DNA of 56,985 nucleotides from Sphingopyxis sp. (GCA_016463225.1 JAEMRT010000024.1:1-56985); one strand, 5' to 3'; shown: positions 17,821 through 27,230, counted from the first letter of the stretch. Translations and numbers: made by a program. The notes: generated by a model not told the origin, from the sequence alone.

Positions 17821-18045
17821 TCAGCGGCGCACGCGCCAGCGGCCTGCGTCATCCGCCGCGGTTTCAGCCTCGACCAACCAGCCATGTTCGGTGGCAAGCG
17901 CCGCAACTTCGCGCCCCGCCTGCGGATCGTCGGCGATCAGCAGCACATCGGCGGCGGCGCGCATAGCGCGCGCCAGCCTCAGCGCGGGCCAGGGGCAGCG
18001 CATCCCGCGTGCGTCGACGACCAGCGCCGACCCCTCATTCGTCAT
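17821..18045 (-). CDS. TusA-like sulfurtransferase family protein
   Basis: 74 aa. RGMRCPWPALRLARAM contains the CPxP cysteine motif of the TusA/SirA family near residue 17, after a first beta strand (SALVVDA). TusA relays sulfur for tRNA thiolation and cofactor synthesis; whether this paralogue does so is not shown. The start at 18045 lies inside the der 3' end (11-bp overlap), so translation is probably coupled. Last gene of the panB-TPR-bamB-der run. Confidence 0.82.
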   Translation of the reverse strand: MTNEGSALVVDARGMRCPWPALRLARAMRAAADVLLIADDPQAGREVAALATEHGWLVEAETAADDAGRWRVRR

Positions 18046-19411
18046 AGGGATTGCGCGAATTGCGGAAATTGAGCCGCACCGGCACACCCTGGAACCCCAG
18101 TTCCTTGCGCATGCCGTTGACCAGATAGCGCTCATAGCTGCCCGGCAACGAGTCCGTCCGCGTCCCGAACACGACAAAGGTCGGCGGCCGGGTGCGCGCC
18201 TGGGTGATATAGCGCAGCTTGATCCGCTTGCCGCCGGGCGCGGGCGGCGGATTGGCATCGACCGCGCGTTCGAACCAGCGATTGAGCGCCGAGGTCGAAA
18301 CGCGGTTGGTCCAGATCGCGCGCTGTTCGAACGCGACGCGGACCAGCGTGTCGATCCCCTTGCCGGTCGCGCCCGAAATGGTCAGCACCGGCACGCCCTT
18401 GACCTGGCTCAGCCCGTCCTCGAGCGCGCCGCGAACGCCGTTGAACAGCGACGACGGCTCCTCGGCCACATCCCATTTGTTGAGCGCGACGACCAGCGCG
18501 CGGCCTTCCTGCAATACGCGGTCGGCGATGTGCAGATCCTGCGATTCCAGCCCCTTGGTCGCGTCGAGCAGGAGCACAACGACTTCGGCAAAATCGACCG
18601 CGTGGAGCGCGTCGGCGACCGACATTTTCTCCAGCTTGTCCTGCACCTTGGCGCGTTTGCGCATGCCCGCGGTGTCGAACAGCTGGATTTCATGGACCTC
18701 GCCGTCGTCTTCCCATTTCCAGTCGACACGGATCGAATCGCGGGTAATCCCGGCCTCGGGCCCGGTGATCAGTCGATCCTCTCCGATCATGCGGTTGATC
18801 AGCGTCGATTTGCCCGCGTTCGGACGGCCGACGATTGCCAGCTTCATCGGACCGAGCGGGGCGTCCTCATCGTCGGAAGCGGCGGCCACTTCCTTTTCGA
18901 TCTCATCGAACGGCTCGACGATCGGGCGCAGCAGGTCAAACAGGTCGACCATGCCGTCGCCATGTTCGGCGCTCAGTGCGACCGGATTGTCGAAGCCGAG
19001 CGAATAGGATTCCATCAGGCCGTTTTCGCCCTGTTTGCCCTCAGCCTTGTTCACCACCAGGATGATCGGCGTATCCTCGCTACGCAGCCAGCGCGCGATT
19101 TCCTCGTCGAGCGGGACGACCCCGGCGCGGCCATCGATCATGAACAGCGCGGCATCGGCCTCGCGCACCGCCTTTTCGGTCTGGACGCGCATCCGCCCGG
19201 GCAAGGTCGCGGCGTCCTGATCCTCGAAGCCCGCCGTGTCGACGATACGAAACTCCAGCCCGAGCAGGTTGGCGTCGCCTTCGCGCCGGTCGCGCGTCAC
19301 CCCGGGCTGGTCATCGACCAGCGCCAGCCGCTTGCCGACCAGCCGGTTGAACAGCGTCGATTTGCCCACATTCGGGCGGCCAACAATGGCTATCGTCGCG
19401 AATCGCGACAT
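18035..19411 (-). CDS. der: Ribosome biogenesis GTPase Der
   Basis: 458 aa with two tandem G domains: GRPNVGKS (about residue 11) with DTAGF and NKAE, and GRPNAGKS (about 196) with DTAGMRKRA and NKWD, then a KH-like C-terminal domain (about 370-445). Der acts in 50S subunit maturation. Followed by a TusA-like gene with an 11-bp overlap; bamB lies 48 bp upstream. Confidence 0.98.
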   Translation of the reverse strand: MSRFATIAIVGRPNVGKSTLFNRLVGKRLALVDDQPGVTRDRREGDANLLGLEFRIVDTAGFEDQDAATLPGRMRVQTEKAVREADAALFMIDGRAGVVPLDEEIARWLRSEDTPIILVVNKAEGKQGENGLMESYSLGFDNPVALSAEHGDGMVDLFDLLRPIVEPFDEIEKEVAAASDDEDAPLGPMKLAIVGRPNAGKSTLINRMIGEDRLITGPEAGITRDSIRVDWKWEDDGEVHEIQLFDTAGMRKRAKVQDKLEKMSVADALHAVDFAEVVVLLLDATKGLESQDLHIADRVLQEGRALVVALNKWDVAEEPSSLFNGVRGALEDGLSQVKGVPVLTISGATGKGIDTLVRVAFEQRAIWTNRVSTSALNRWFERAVDANPPPAPGGKRIKLRYITQARTRPPTFVVFGTRTDSLPGSYERYLVNGMRKELGFQGVPVRLNFRNSRNPYDE

Positions 19412-19459
19412 GTCACTTAATCCCTGTATCTATCCGGGCCGCCCCGGCCCGGACGCTTG

Positions 19460-20794
19460 TCAGCGCCAGGCCGTGATCTGCCCGTCGTCTGCCAAAATAT
19501 ACAAAATATTGTTCGCCACCACCGGCGCCTGCGACAGCGGCGATTTGAACTCGGTCGATCCGAGCAGCGAACCGTCGGTCGGCGAATATTCCGCCAGGAC
19601 CCCCTCGCTGTTGACCGCGATCAGGCGGCCGCCCGCGAGAATCGGTCCGGTCCAGCGGATCGGATCCTTCTTCTTCTTTTCGGTTTCGACGCGGAAGCGC
19701 GCGAGTTGCTGAAGCCAGCGCACCTTGCCCGACGTGCGCGCGACGCACAGCAGCTTGCCGTCGTCAGTCATCGCATAGACCCATTCGCCAACCACATAGG
19801 GCGTCGAGATGCCCGCGATCGAGATTTCCCAGGTACGCTGACCGGTGAGCAGTTCATAGCTCGCCATGCGGCCACCCTGACCCAGCGCGAAAACGCGGCC
19901 ATTGTCGACCACGGGATCGGCATCGACGTCGGTCAAAGTCGACACCGACAGCGCCATCGATGTGCGCGCCAGCGCGTCTTCCCACAGGTCACGGCCGTTT
20001 TCGTACCGATAGGCCTGAACCTCGCCCGACGAGAAGCCTGCGACGATCGTCCCCTGCCCCGCCGCGGGCGACGCCGCCCCGAACACGCTGCCGGGTTCGA
20101 GCGACGCGGTCGCCTGCCACAGCACCCCGCCATTCGCGGCATTGAGCGCGATGATCTGATTGTCCTGGCTGATCACATAGACACCGCCAAAGGCAATCGT
20201 CGGCGCGCCGCGCAGCGGCCCCGCGGGCTTCACTTTCCAGATCACCGATCCGTCGGCGACGTTCAGCGCCGCGACATCGCCCGCGCCGCTGGTCGCATAG
20301 ACGACATTGCCGTCAACCCCTGCGCCGCCGCCGAACAGCGAATCCTTGAAATCCTTGCCGGTGCTGCCGATCGCGGTGCGCCACAGCGGTGCGCCGGTAT
20401 CAGCGGCGAGCGCGGTGACGACCGCTTCGGTATCGACCGCGAACAGGCGGTTGTCGGCAATCACCGGCGACGCGGCGAGCCGCTGCTTGTTGGTGCTGCC
20501 AGCGATATTGGCCTGCCACAGCTTGCTACGCGTCGCACCCAGCGCCGGATGGCCCATCGATTTCGAGGCATTGCCGCCCGACTGCGCCCAGGCGGCGTTG
20601 ACCGCCGGTTCGGGCAGCACGACGGCAATTGCCGCGGTGGCCGGATCGACCTTGATGCTGCTGTCGTTCGACAGGATCGACACGCGATCGCCGACCGTTG
20701 GCGTCTTCGGGCCGCCGTCGCCCTTAAGCACGCCGCAACCTGCAAGCGGCAGCGCGAGCAGCGCCGCAAAAATTCCGAAATGCGTTTTGCGCAT
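19460..20794 (-). CDS. bamB: BamB-like outer membrane assembly lipoprotein (beta-propeller)
   Basis: 444 aa. Lipoprotein signal MRKTHFGIFAALLALPLAGC with Cys20 as the lipid site, then repeated PQQ-like propeller blades (for example LFAVDTEAVVTALAADTGAPLWRT and NQIIALNAANGGVLWQA segments). BamB assists BamA in inserting outer membrane proteins. The position between a YfgM-like TPR protein and der matches the conserved yfgM-bamB-der order. Start at 20794 has GAGGAAG upstream and lies 1 bp from the preceding stop. Confidence 0.93.
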   Translation of the reverse strand: MRKTHFGIFAALLALPLAGCGVLKGDGGPKTPTVGDRVSILSNDSSIKVDPATAAIAVVLPEPAVNAAWAQSGGNASKSMGHPALGATRSKLWQANIAGSTNKQRLAASPVIADNRLFAVDTEAVVTALAADTGAPLWRTAIGSTGKDFKDSLFGGGAGVDGNVVYATSGAGDVAALNVADGSVIWKVKPAGPLRGAPTIAFGGVYVISQDNQIIALNAANGGVLWQATASLEPGSVFGAASPAAGQGTIVAGFSSGEVQAYRYENGRDLWEDALARTSMALSVSTLTDVDADPVVDNGRVFALGQGGRMASYELLTGQRTWEISIAGISTPYVVGEWVYAMTDDGKLLCVARTSGKVRWLQQLARFRVETEKKKKDPIRWTGPILAGGRLIAVNSEGVLAEYSPTDGSLLGSTEFKSPLSQAPVVANNILYILADDGQITAWR

Positions 20795-20795
20795 A

Positions 20796-21569
20796 TTATT
20801 TGGCTTCCTCAACTGGGGCGGCTGCCGCTGCTTTCGGCGCGGCATTGCCTTTTTGGTCCTTCGCGGCGCTTTCGGCCGCGCGATCGGTAACGGCATCGAC
20901 GCCGAGCATGCCTGCCATCTGCACCGAGCGCGATTGCAGCGACTTGGCGACCCCGGGCGACTTGGCGATGCGGCCATAAAGCGCGCCGGCCTGGTCATAT
21001 TGGCCAAGCTGATAATGCGCGGTTGCCGACAGTTCGGCGGCGCTGGCGAACCAGCTCGATACCGGATCCTTGGCATCGACCAGCGGCTTCATGCGCGCGA
21101 TCACCGCCGCGGGTTTCAGGCTGTCATATTCGAACGCGGTCTGGCGGATCAGCGCCAGATCGCGCAGCGCTTGATCGAGCTTGGGATCGGCGGCGACTTT
21201 CGCCATCAGCGCGGCGGCGGCTTTCAGGTCGCCACCTTGCGCCTTGATATTCGCCTGCTGCATCATCGCGACCGCGCGATAGGCAGGCTCGCCGCTGGCA
21301 GCGATCTTCTCAAGTTCGGTCGCGGCGGCGCGCGGCTGGTTCGTTGAGAGTTTTTCGAACGACGCAATCAGTTCCTCGGCCTGTTCGCCGCGCGCAACAT
21401 CCTGACGATGGCTCCCGTACAGATAGCCACCGAACGCCAGCACGGCGGCCAGCACGCCGCCGATGATCCAGCGGCCATAGCGCTGCATGATCGTATCGAG
21501 CCGGTCCTTGCGGACGGCTTCGTCGACTTCCTGCAACAGCGCGGCATCGTTGGTCGGGCTCAGGGCCAA
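20796..21569 (-). CDS. YfgM-like TPR membrane-anchored protein
   Basis: 257 aa: cytoplasmic N-terminus (1-33), one membrane helix (about 34-51), then a TPR-like alpha domain (about 65-220), and an Ala/Lys-rich tail. This is the YfgM/Tpr_21 architecture, linked in E. coli to the SecYEG-PpiD periplasmic chaperone network. Start is TTG at 21569, chosen because GGAGG lies 5 nt upstream. 1-bp gap to bamB. Confidence 0.88.
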   Translation of the reverse strand: MALSPTNDAALLQEVDEAVRKDRLDTIMQRYGRWIIGGVLAAVLAFGGYLYGSHRQDVARGEQAEELIASFEKLSTNQPRAAATELEKIAASGEPAYRAVAMMQQANIKAQGGDLKAAAALMAKVAADPKLDQALRDLALIRQTAFEYDSLKPAAVIARMKPLVDAKDPVSSWFASAAELSATAHYQLGQYDQAGALYGRIAKSPGVAKSLQSRSVQMAGMLGVDAVTDRAAESAAKDQKGNAAPKAAAAAPVEEAK

Positions 21570-21686
21570 TCAAACCTCCATTTAACATTCAGGGCTTTGG
21601 GCATAGATCCCGCCGCGGCTTCCTTAGCGACGGCGCAGAAAAAGGCCAAGCGATTCACTCGGCCTCGATCGGTGCCGCACGCCGGG

Positions 21687-22550
21687 TCAGCCTGCGTAGA
21701 TCTGATCGACAGTCGGGAATGAACGAGACCTGACCTGTTCGGCATATTCCTTGACCGCGCCGGTGACGACATCGGCCATATCGCCGTAGCGTTTCACAAA
21801 CTTAGGAACACGCTCGAACATGCCCAGCATGTCTTCGGTGACCAGCACCTGCCCGTCGCATTGCGCCGACGCACCGATGCCGATGGTCGGACAGGCGACC
21901 TTGTTGGTCACTTCGATCGCGATCGATTCGAGTACGCCCTCGATCACCAGCGAAAAAGCGCCGGCCTGCGCGACCGCCACCGAATCCTCGACGATCGACC
22001 GTGCCTCTTCCTCGCTCTTGCCGCGGACGCCATAGCCGCCGAGGATGTTCACCGCCTGCGGCGTCAGCCCGACATGCCCCATCACCGGGATGCCGCGCTG
22101 GGTCAGAAATTCGATCGTCGGCGCGAGCGCGCGGCCGCCCTCCAGCTTCACCGCCGCGGCGCCGGTTTCCTTGAGCAGATGCGCGGCGTTGGTGAACGCC
22201 TGTTCGGGGCTCGCTTCATAGCTGCCGAACGGCATGTCGACGATGACCGCGGCATGATAGCTGCCGCGCACCACCGCCGCGCCGTGCAGCGCCATCATCT
22301 CCATCGTCACCCCGACCGTATGCGGCAGGCCGTAAATCACCTGCCCCAGCGAATCGCCGACGAGCAGCATGTCGCAATGCGGGTCGAGCAGCTGCGCCAT
22401 GCGGACGGTGTAGGCGGTCAGCATCACGATCGGCTCGCCGCCCTTGCGCTGGCGGATGCGCGGCACCGTCAGGCGCTTCATCGGCTGCGGCGTCGGGTTC
22501 GCGCGGCTGGTTGAGGTGTCGAAGGTGAGCGTTTTGGGCAGGGTGGACAT
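21687..22550 (-). CDS. panB: 3-methyl-2-oxobutanoate hydroxymethyltransferase
   Basis: 287 aa. It transfers a hydroxymethyl group from methylene-THF to alpha-ketoisovalerate, the first committed step of pantothenate synthesis. Seen: MLTAYTVRMAQLLD, LLVGDSLGQVIYG (Mg-binding Asp), VKLEGG and MGHVGLTPQ, with IEGVLESIA (catalytic Glu) further on. About 117 bp upstream of the TPR gene. panC is not here. Confidence 0.97.
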   Translation of the reverse strand: MSTLPKTLTFDTSTSRANPTPQPMKRLTVPRIRQRKGGEPIVMLTAYTVRMAQLLDPHCDMLLVGDSLGQVIYGLPHTVGVTMEMMALHGAAVVRGSYHAAVIVDMPFGSYEASPEQAFTNAAHLLKETGAAAVKLEGGRALAPTIEFLTQRGIPVMGHVGLTPQAVNILGGYGVRGKSEEEARSIVEDSVAVAQAGAFSLVIEGVLESIAIEVTNKVACPTIGIGASAQCDGQVLVTEDMLGMFERVPKFVKRYGDMADVVTGAVKEYAEQVRSRSFPTVDQIYAG

Positions 22551-22675
22551 AGGGCGCGGGCTTAGCGGCTTATGCTGCGGTGCGAAAGCGGCAAAGCCCG
22601 CGTATGTTATCTATGATTGACTCAATGTTAAAAATAATCGACATTACGTTCGAATCCTATGACATGGAGTTCGAT

Positions 22676-23095
22676 ATGACGTTTCGCGAGAAGATTCACT
22701 GGGTAGCTTTCGTCACCATGTTGCTCGCCTTTGGCTGGTACTTCCTGGCCTTTCCGTGGCGCGACTCTGCTTCGCCGGCGGCGCTGTGGACCGCGGGCGG
22801 GATGCTGATCCCGCTGACGCTGGGGATCATCGTCGCGATGACGGTGGCCACCGCCTTTCTGGCGATCCGCAACCGCGGCGAAGTTCATATCGCCGAGGAC
22901 GAGCGCGACCGGGCGATCCACTGGCGCGGAACGCATCTCGCCTATTACCCGATGGTGGTCGGCACCTGGACATGCATCGGGCTGATCTTCACCGGCGCGG
23001 CGCCCGCCATCCTGCTCAACCTGCTGCTGGCGATGGTCGTGGTGTCCGAACTGCTGCGGATCGGATCGCAGATCTGGCTCTATCGGCGGGGCTGA
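22676..23095 (+). CDS. Four-helix membrane protein, partner of an adjacent XRE regulator
   Basis: 139 aa with about four hydrophobic segments (10-30, 37-60, 82-104, 106-126) and a conserved-looking loop, EDERDRAIHWRG, between segments 2 and 3. Such proteins (DUF2178-like) often sit directly before a short XRE repressor. Function unknown. The ATG at 22676 is preferred because GGAG lies 6-9 nt upstream. The 22551-22675 gap is AT-rich for this genome and holds a TTGACT box at 22616 but no convincing -10. Confidence 0.8.
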   Translation: MTFREKIHWVAFVTMLLAFGWYFLAFPWRDSASPAALWTAGGMLIPLTLGIIVAMTVATAFLAIRNRGEVHIAEDERDRAIHWRGTHLAYYPMVVGTWTCIGLIFTGAAPAILLNLLLAMVVVSELLRIGSQIWLYRRG

Positions 23096-23134
23096 TGTCG
23101 CGCCCGCCAATTAGAAAGCGAAAGAACGATCATC

Positions 23135-23356
23135 ATGGCTAGGCTGCCCTTCTCCAACGACATCCGCACGTTGCGTTTTCTGGCGGGCGAAATGACGCAG
23201 GGCGAGCTTGGCGAACGCGTCGGCGTGACGCGGCAGACGATCGCCGCGATCGAGCAGGGCAAATATTCCCCGTCGCTCGAGGCTGCGTTCCGCATAGCGC
23301 GCGTATTCGACAAACCGCTCGAAGCGGTGTTCCAATGGGAGACCGGCACGGGTTAA
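23135..23356 (+). CDS. Short XRE-family transcriptional regulator
   Basis: 73 aa, essentially one Cro/CI helix-turn-helix: RFLAGEMTQGELGERVGVTRQTIAAIEQGKYSPSLEAA (recognition helix around 30-42), ending in FQWE as in the YozG-like group. Probably controls itself and the membrane protein 39 bp upstream. Followed by a strong terminator. Confidence 0.92.
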   Translation: MARLPFSNDIRTLRFLAGEMTQGELGERVGVTRQTIAAIEQGKYSPSLEAAFRIARVFDKPLEAVFQWETGTG

Positions 23357-23374
23357 GACAGCGCGGCCGCGCGG

Positions 23375-23416
23375 CCCGACCCACGCCCCTCCCCGGGGGC
23401 GTCGGGTCGGGTTTTT
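23375..23416 (+). terminator. Rho-independent terminator
   Basis: A GC-rich stem with arms CCCGACCCACGCCCC and GGGGCGTCGGGTCGGG (about 14 bp, one bulge) and a short loop, followed by TTTTT at 23412-23416. It ends the membrane protein/XRE transcript and faces the convergent glycerophosphodiesterase gene. Confidence 0.85.
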
Positions 23417-23420
23417 GCGC

Positions 23421-24497
23421 TTATCGCCCTGCCGGCTTCCTGACCACCACCGCCGCCTCGCGCGGGTTGTCGCTGAACAGTCCGTCGATGCCGGTGCGCA
23501 AATAGGCTGCGATCTCGGCGGCCAAGTCGCCATGGCCAGCCGGGTTCACCCCACCCTTGTCGCCGAGCGGCAGGAAGTAATTTTCGCGTCGGAACGTCCA
23601 CGGATGCACTTTCAGTCCCGCGCCGTGGGCGTCGCGCACTAGATTGGTCGGTTCGGCGAGCGATCCGAGTGCGCCGCGCGGGATCACCATCGCCTTGTTC
23701 GGGCCGATCCCGTCGGCATAGGATGCGATGGTTTTCAGGCCCGCGGGTGACGCCATGGCGGCATAGCTGGTTTCGGGCCTGTCGGGCGGTCCGCCTTCGC
23801 TGTCCATCAACTGGATCAGCGGCAGGTCGCTCTTGGCGCGCAGGTCCATCAGGTTGCGCACTTCGAAGCTCTGGATAAAGACCGGCGCCTTGCGGCCCCG
23901 GTAGCCGAAGCGGTCGAGCAGTGCGAGCAGCGGCGCTTCGTGCGGCAGGCCGATCGACGTAAAATAGCTCGGGTGCTTGGTTTCGGGATAGACGCCAATG
24001 GGCTTGTCGCGCCCCCGGTTTACCTCGGCCAGCAGCGTCAGGATTTCCTCGAAGGTCGGAATATCGAACTGGCCATCATATTCGGTCGAGCGCAGCTTCG
24101 GCAGCCGCTCGCGCGCGCGCAGCGTCTTCAATTCGGCGAGCGTGAAATCTTCGGTGAACCAGCCGGTCACCTTGCTGCCGTCGATCGTCTTGGTCGTTTT
24201 GCGATCGGCGAATTCGGGGCGATCGGCGACGTCGGTGGTCTCCGAAATCTCATTCTCGTGCCGCGCCACCAGCACGCCGTCCCTGGTCAGCACCAGGTCG
24301 GGCTCGATAAAATCGGCGCCCTGCGCGATCGCGAGCCGGTACGCGGCAATCGTATGCTCGGGGCGCTCGCCCGACGCGCCGCGATGCGCGATGACGATCG
24401 GCGGCTGGCCATCGAGGGTCGATTGCGCGGTCACCGGATCAGCCGAACAACCGGCGAGCAGCGTCAGGGCCAGCGAGGCCGCGATCCACCGGATCAT
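23421..24497 (-). CDS. glpQ: Glycerophosphodiester phosphodiesterase, lipoprotein
   Basis: 358 aa. Lipobox LLAGC at residues 13-17, so it is likely a periplasm-facing lipoprotein. GDPD domain: IVIAHRGASGERPEHTIAAY (catalytic His), then FIEPDLVLTRDGVLVARHE (Glu/Asp metal ligands and second His), and GLFSDNP at the C-terminus. It hydrolyses glycerophosphodiesters to glycerol-3-phosphate and an alcohol. The ATG overlaps the stop of the upstream ArsC-like gene by 4 bp. Confidence 0.94.
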   Translation of the reverse strand: MIRWIAASLALTLLAGCSADPVTAQSTLDGQPPIVIAHRGASGERPEHTIAAYRLAIAQGADFIEPDLVLTRDGVLVARHENEISETTDVADRPEFADRKTTKTIDGSKVTGWFTEDFTLAELKTLRARERLPKLRSTEYDGQFDIPTFEEILTLLAEVNRGRDKPIGVYPETKHPSYFTSIGLPHEAPLLALLDRFGYRGRKAPVFIQSFEVRNLMDLRAKSDLPLIQLMDSEGGPPDRPETSYAAMASPAGLKTIASYADGIGPNKAMVIPRGALGSLAEPTNLVRDAHGAGLKVHPWTFRRENYFLPLGDKGGVNPAGHGDLAAEIAAYLRTGIDGLFSDNPREAAVVVRKPAGR

Positions 24498-24844
24498 GCC
24501 GCAAAACGCGCCTGCCAGTCGGCAACCGAAAAACCGACACTGATTCCGTCGGCGGTTTCGACGACCGGGCGGCGGATCATCGCGGGTTGGTCGAGCATCA
24601 GCGCCTTGACCGATGCCGCGTCGAGGCCCTCCTTCCGCGCGTCGGGGAGTTTGCGAAAGGTCGTACCGCTTTTGTTGAGCAGCTCGTCCCAGCCCAGCGC
24701 GTCGATCCAGCTTTGCAGCCGCGCCGCGTCAAGCCCATCCTTGCGCACGTCATGAAAGCGGTAGGCGACGCCCTGATCGTCGAGCCAGCGCCGCGCCTTT
24801 TTCACCGTATCGCAATTCGAAATGCCGTAGAGAATCATTGTCAT
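24494..24844 (-). CDS. ArsC/Spx family protein (YffB-like)
   Basis: 116 aa, thioredoxin-like fold. YGISNCDTVKKARRWLD has a single Cys (NCDTVKKA) as in the YffB/ArsC-like subgroup, with RKDGL and IRRPV typical of the family. This subgroup is not a proven arsenate reductase; glutathione-dependent thiol chemistry is suggested for YffB. Start ATG 24844 (alternative 24838), with no clear Shine-Dalgarno. 4-bp ATGA overlap with the glycerophosphodiesterase. Confidence 0.85.
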   Translation of the reverse strand: MTMILYGISNCDTVKKARRWLDDQGVAYRFHDVRKDGLDAARLQSWIDALGWDELLNKSGTTFRKLPDARKEGLDAASVKALMLDQPAMIRRPVVETADGISVGFSVADWQARFAA

Positions 24845-24902
24845 GGCAGCGGGATTAGCAGGCAGCGATGACAAGTTCGAGGCTTCGCGGCCGTAAACAT
24901 GA

Positions 24903-25580
24903 TCAAGCGATCGGCGGCCGGTCGGCCAGCCGCGTGTTCGCACTCGCCAGTTTGCCCCGCAGCGCCCGTGCAAAGCCTTCGTGTAGCGCGCTGGCGATGC
25001 CCGGGTTGGCCGCCAGATAGGCGCGCAGCGCCGCCGCCGGGACGAACCACAGCCGCGCATTGCTGCCGAGCAATACGGTGCCCGTCGCGTGGGTACCGTC
25101 AAGGACGGTCGCCTCGCCAATCAGCGCGCCGTCGGCCAGTTTGCCGACTTCGGCGCCGTCACGCTGGATCGCTGCCTGCCCCTCGGCGAGATAGAAAAGG
25201 CTGGGCGCCGCCTGATTTTCCCGGATCAATATCTCGCCGCGGCGCGCCGAAATCCAGTGCCCCTGATCGATCAGCCCGCGCGCCGCGACCGGGTTGAGCC
25301 CGCTGAAATGCTCGCGCCGCAGCGCCTCTTCTTCCGCCGAAAAGCTGACCTTTCGCTCGCGCAGCCACAATCGCGCCAGGATGCCAAGGTTGACGACCAG
25401 GATCGCCAACACGAGCATGCCATAGCCGACATCGGGTTCGCGAAACAAAACCAGCGGCACCGCCACCAGCGCCGCCGCGGCCAGCCCGATCCGGACATAG
25501 TCGATGCGCACGACAAAGCTGGTCGCCAGCAGCAACAGCAATGCCCCATATACAAACCATGCGGACTCGAAATTCGCCAT
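24903..25580 (-). CDS. Three-helix membrane protein with cyclic-nucleotide-binding domain (Popeye-like)
   Basis: 225 aa. Three hydrophobic helices (about 8-24, 30-47, 53-73) are followed by a cyclic-nucleotide-binding fold (about 90-200): RRGEILIRENQAAPSLFYLAEG, then the phosphate-cassette-like GALIGEATVLDGTHATGTV. The usual Arg of the cAMP cassette is absent, so ligand identity is open. Arrangement and length resemble the Popeye/POPDC architecture. The ATG at 25580 is used; the preceding TTG (25586) is also in frame. Confidence 0.82.
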   Translation of the reverse strand: MANFESAWFVYGALLLLLATSFVVRIDYVRIGLAAAALVAVPLVLFREPDVGYGMLVLAILVVNLGILARLWLRERKVSFSAEEEALRREHFSGLNPVAARGLIDQGHWISARRGEILIRENQAAPSLFYLAEGQAAIQRDGAEVGKLADGALIGEATVLDGTHATGTVLLGSNARLWFVPAAALRAYLAANPGIASALHEGFARALRGKLASANTRLADRPPIA

Positions 25581-25733
25581 AGCCAATCGCTTCGCGTGGA
25601 GACCCGAAATCAGGTCGCTGGATGTATAACGTCGCCGATAGCCAGACGCCTTGGATGCACAGGTTGCATTCCAAAACCCTGAAACAAACTATCAGTTTTT
25701 GCCCCCCAAGAAAAGCATAGGTGCGCAAATGTC

Positions 25734-25755
25734 ACGATAATGCTAATTTTATCGT
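25734..25755. promoter_or_regulatory. Inverted repeat in the CNBD-aroG intergenic region
   Basis: Perfect 7-bp arms ACGATAA (25734-25740) and TTATCGT (25749-25755) with an 8-bp AT-rich spacer, within the 254-bp divergent gap 25581-25834. It could be an operator for either gene. The rest of the gap shows no gene and no clear promoter. Confidence 0.35.
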
Positions 25756-25834
25756 CCGCAGGATGGGGCGCATTGCGTCCCACCGACATTCGCGCCATGG
25801 CGGCGCCCGGTTTGAACAGTGAAGACACAGGCAG

Positions 25835-27208
25835 ATGACGAAAAATTGGCAACCGCATAGCTGGCGCTCGCACGACGCCCGTCAGCTGCCCACCTATCGC
25901 GACGCCGATGCGCTCGCGGCGGCTGAACGCGAGCTCAGCAATTATCCGCCGCTGGTCTTTGCCGGCGAGGCGCGCGACCTGACCGCCGACCTTGGCCGCG
26001 TTGCCGAGGGCAAGGCGTTTCTGCTTCAGGGCGGCGACTGCGCCGAAAGCTTTGCCGAATTTCATCCGAACAACATTCGCGACACCTTCCGCGTCCTGCT
26101 CCAGATGGCGGTGGTGTTGACGTTTGCGTCGAAAATGCCGGTGGTGAAGCTCGGCCGCATGGCGGGCCAGTTCGCCAAGCCGCGCTCGGCCGACATGGAG
26201 GACATCGACGGCGTGTCGCTGCCGAGCTATCGCGGCGACATCATCAACGACATCGCATTCGAAGAGGTTGGTCGCGAGCCCGATCCGCAGCGCATGGTCA
26301 AGGCGTATAACCAGTCGGCGGCGACGCTGAACCTGCTGCGCGCCTTCGCGAACGGCGGCTATGCGAACCTGCGTCAGGTCAACGCATGGACGCACGACTT
26401 CATGGACCGCAGCCCTTGGGCGAAGAAATATCAAGAGACCGCGGCAAGGATTTCCGAAGCGCTGGCGTTCATGGAAGCCTGCGGCGTGACCCCCGAAACG
26501 GTGCCGCAGATCAAGGGCACCAGCTTCTACACCAGCCACGAGGCGCTGCTGCTTCCTTATGAGCAGGCGCTGACGCGGCAGGACAGCCTCACCGGCGGCT
26601 GGTACGACACCTCGGGCCATTTCCTGTGGGTCGGCGATCGCACCCGCTTCGAGGGGTCGGCGCATATCGAATATCTGCGCGGGATCGGCAATCCGGTCGG
26701 CATGAAATGTGGGCCGAGCCTTGAGCCCGACGTGCTGCTGCGCCTGCTCGACACGCTCAACCCGAACCATGTGTCGGGGCGGATGACGCTCATCACGCGT
26801 TACGGCCATGACAAGATCGAAGCGCATCTGCCCAAGCTGGTGCGCGCGGTCAAGGAATCGGGGCATCCCGTCGTCTGGTCATGCGATCCGATGCACGGCA
26901 ACGTCATCAAGACCAACAACGGGTACAAGACGCGACCGTTCGAACGCATCCTCGCCGAAGTGCGCGGCTTCTTTGCCGTGCACCGCGCCGAGGGCACGCA
27001 TGGCGGCGGCATCCATATCGAGATGACCGGCCAGAACGTCACCGAATGCACCGGCGGCGCGATGGACGTGACGCAGATGGATCTGGCTGATCGGTATCAC
27101 ACGCACTGCGATCCGCGGTTGAACGCCGGGCAGTCGCTGGAGCTGGCGTTCCTGCTGGCCGAAATGCTCAATCAGGAAATGACCGAGCGGGCCAAGCAAG
27201 CGGCTTAA
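25835..27208 (+). CDS. aroG: Class II DAHP synthase
   Basis: 457 aa, the plant/mycobacterial-type 3-deoxy-7-phosphoheptulonate synthase; it condenses PEP and erythrose-4-phosphate at the entry to the shikimate pathway. Seen: [11 protein letters not shown] (metal-binding Cys), [41 protein letters not shown] and [16 protein letters not shown]. Monocistronic by context: divergent from the CNBD gene, and followed by a large inverted repeat. Confidence 0.97.
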   Translation: MTKNWQPHSWRSHDARQLPTYRDADALAAAERELSNYPPLVFAGEARDLTADLGRVAEGKAFLLQGGDCAESFAEFHPNNIRDTFRVLLQMAVVLTFASKMPVVKLGRMAGQFAKPRSADMEDIDGVSLPSYRGDIINDIAFEEVGREPDPQRMVKAYNQSAATLNLLRAFANGGYANLRQVNAWTHDFMDRSPWAKKYQETAARISEALAFMEACGVTPETVPQIKGTSFYTSHEALLLPYEQALTRQDSLTGGWYDTSGHFLWVGDRTRFEGSAHIEYLRGIGNPVGMKCGPSLEPDVLLRLLDTLNPNHVSGRMTLITRYGHDKIEAHLPKLVRAVKESGHPVVWSCDPMHGNVIKTNNGYKTRPFERILAEVRGFFAVHRAEGTHGGGIHIEMTGQNVTECTGGAMDVTQMDLADRYHTHCDPRLNAGQSLELAFLLAEMLNQEMTERAKQAA

Positions 27209-27230
27209 GCCGCCCGCCAATCGAAATGGC

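Noticed and set aside
22616..22645. TTGACT-N17-GACATT as a promoter for the membrane protein/XRE pair
   Set aside because: The -10 is poor and the spacing match may be chance in an AT-rich stretch, so I did not annotate it.
22640..22660. GTTCGAATCC resembling a tRNA T-loop
   Set aside because: No acceptor, D or anticodon stem can be formed around it, and it lies in an AT-rich leader region.
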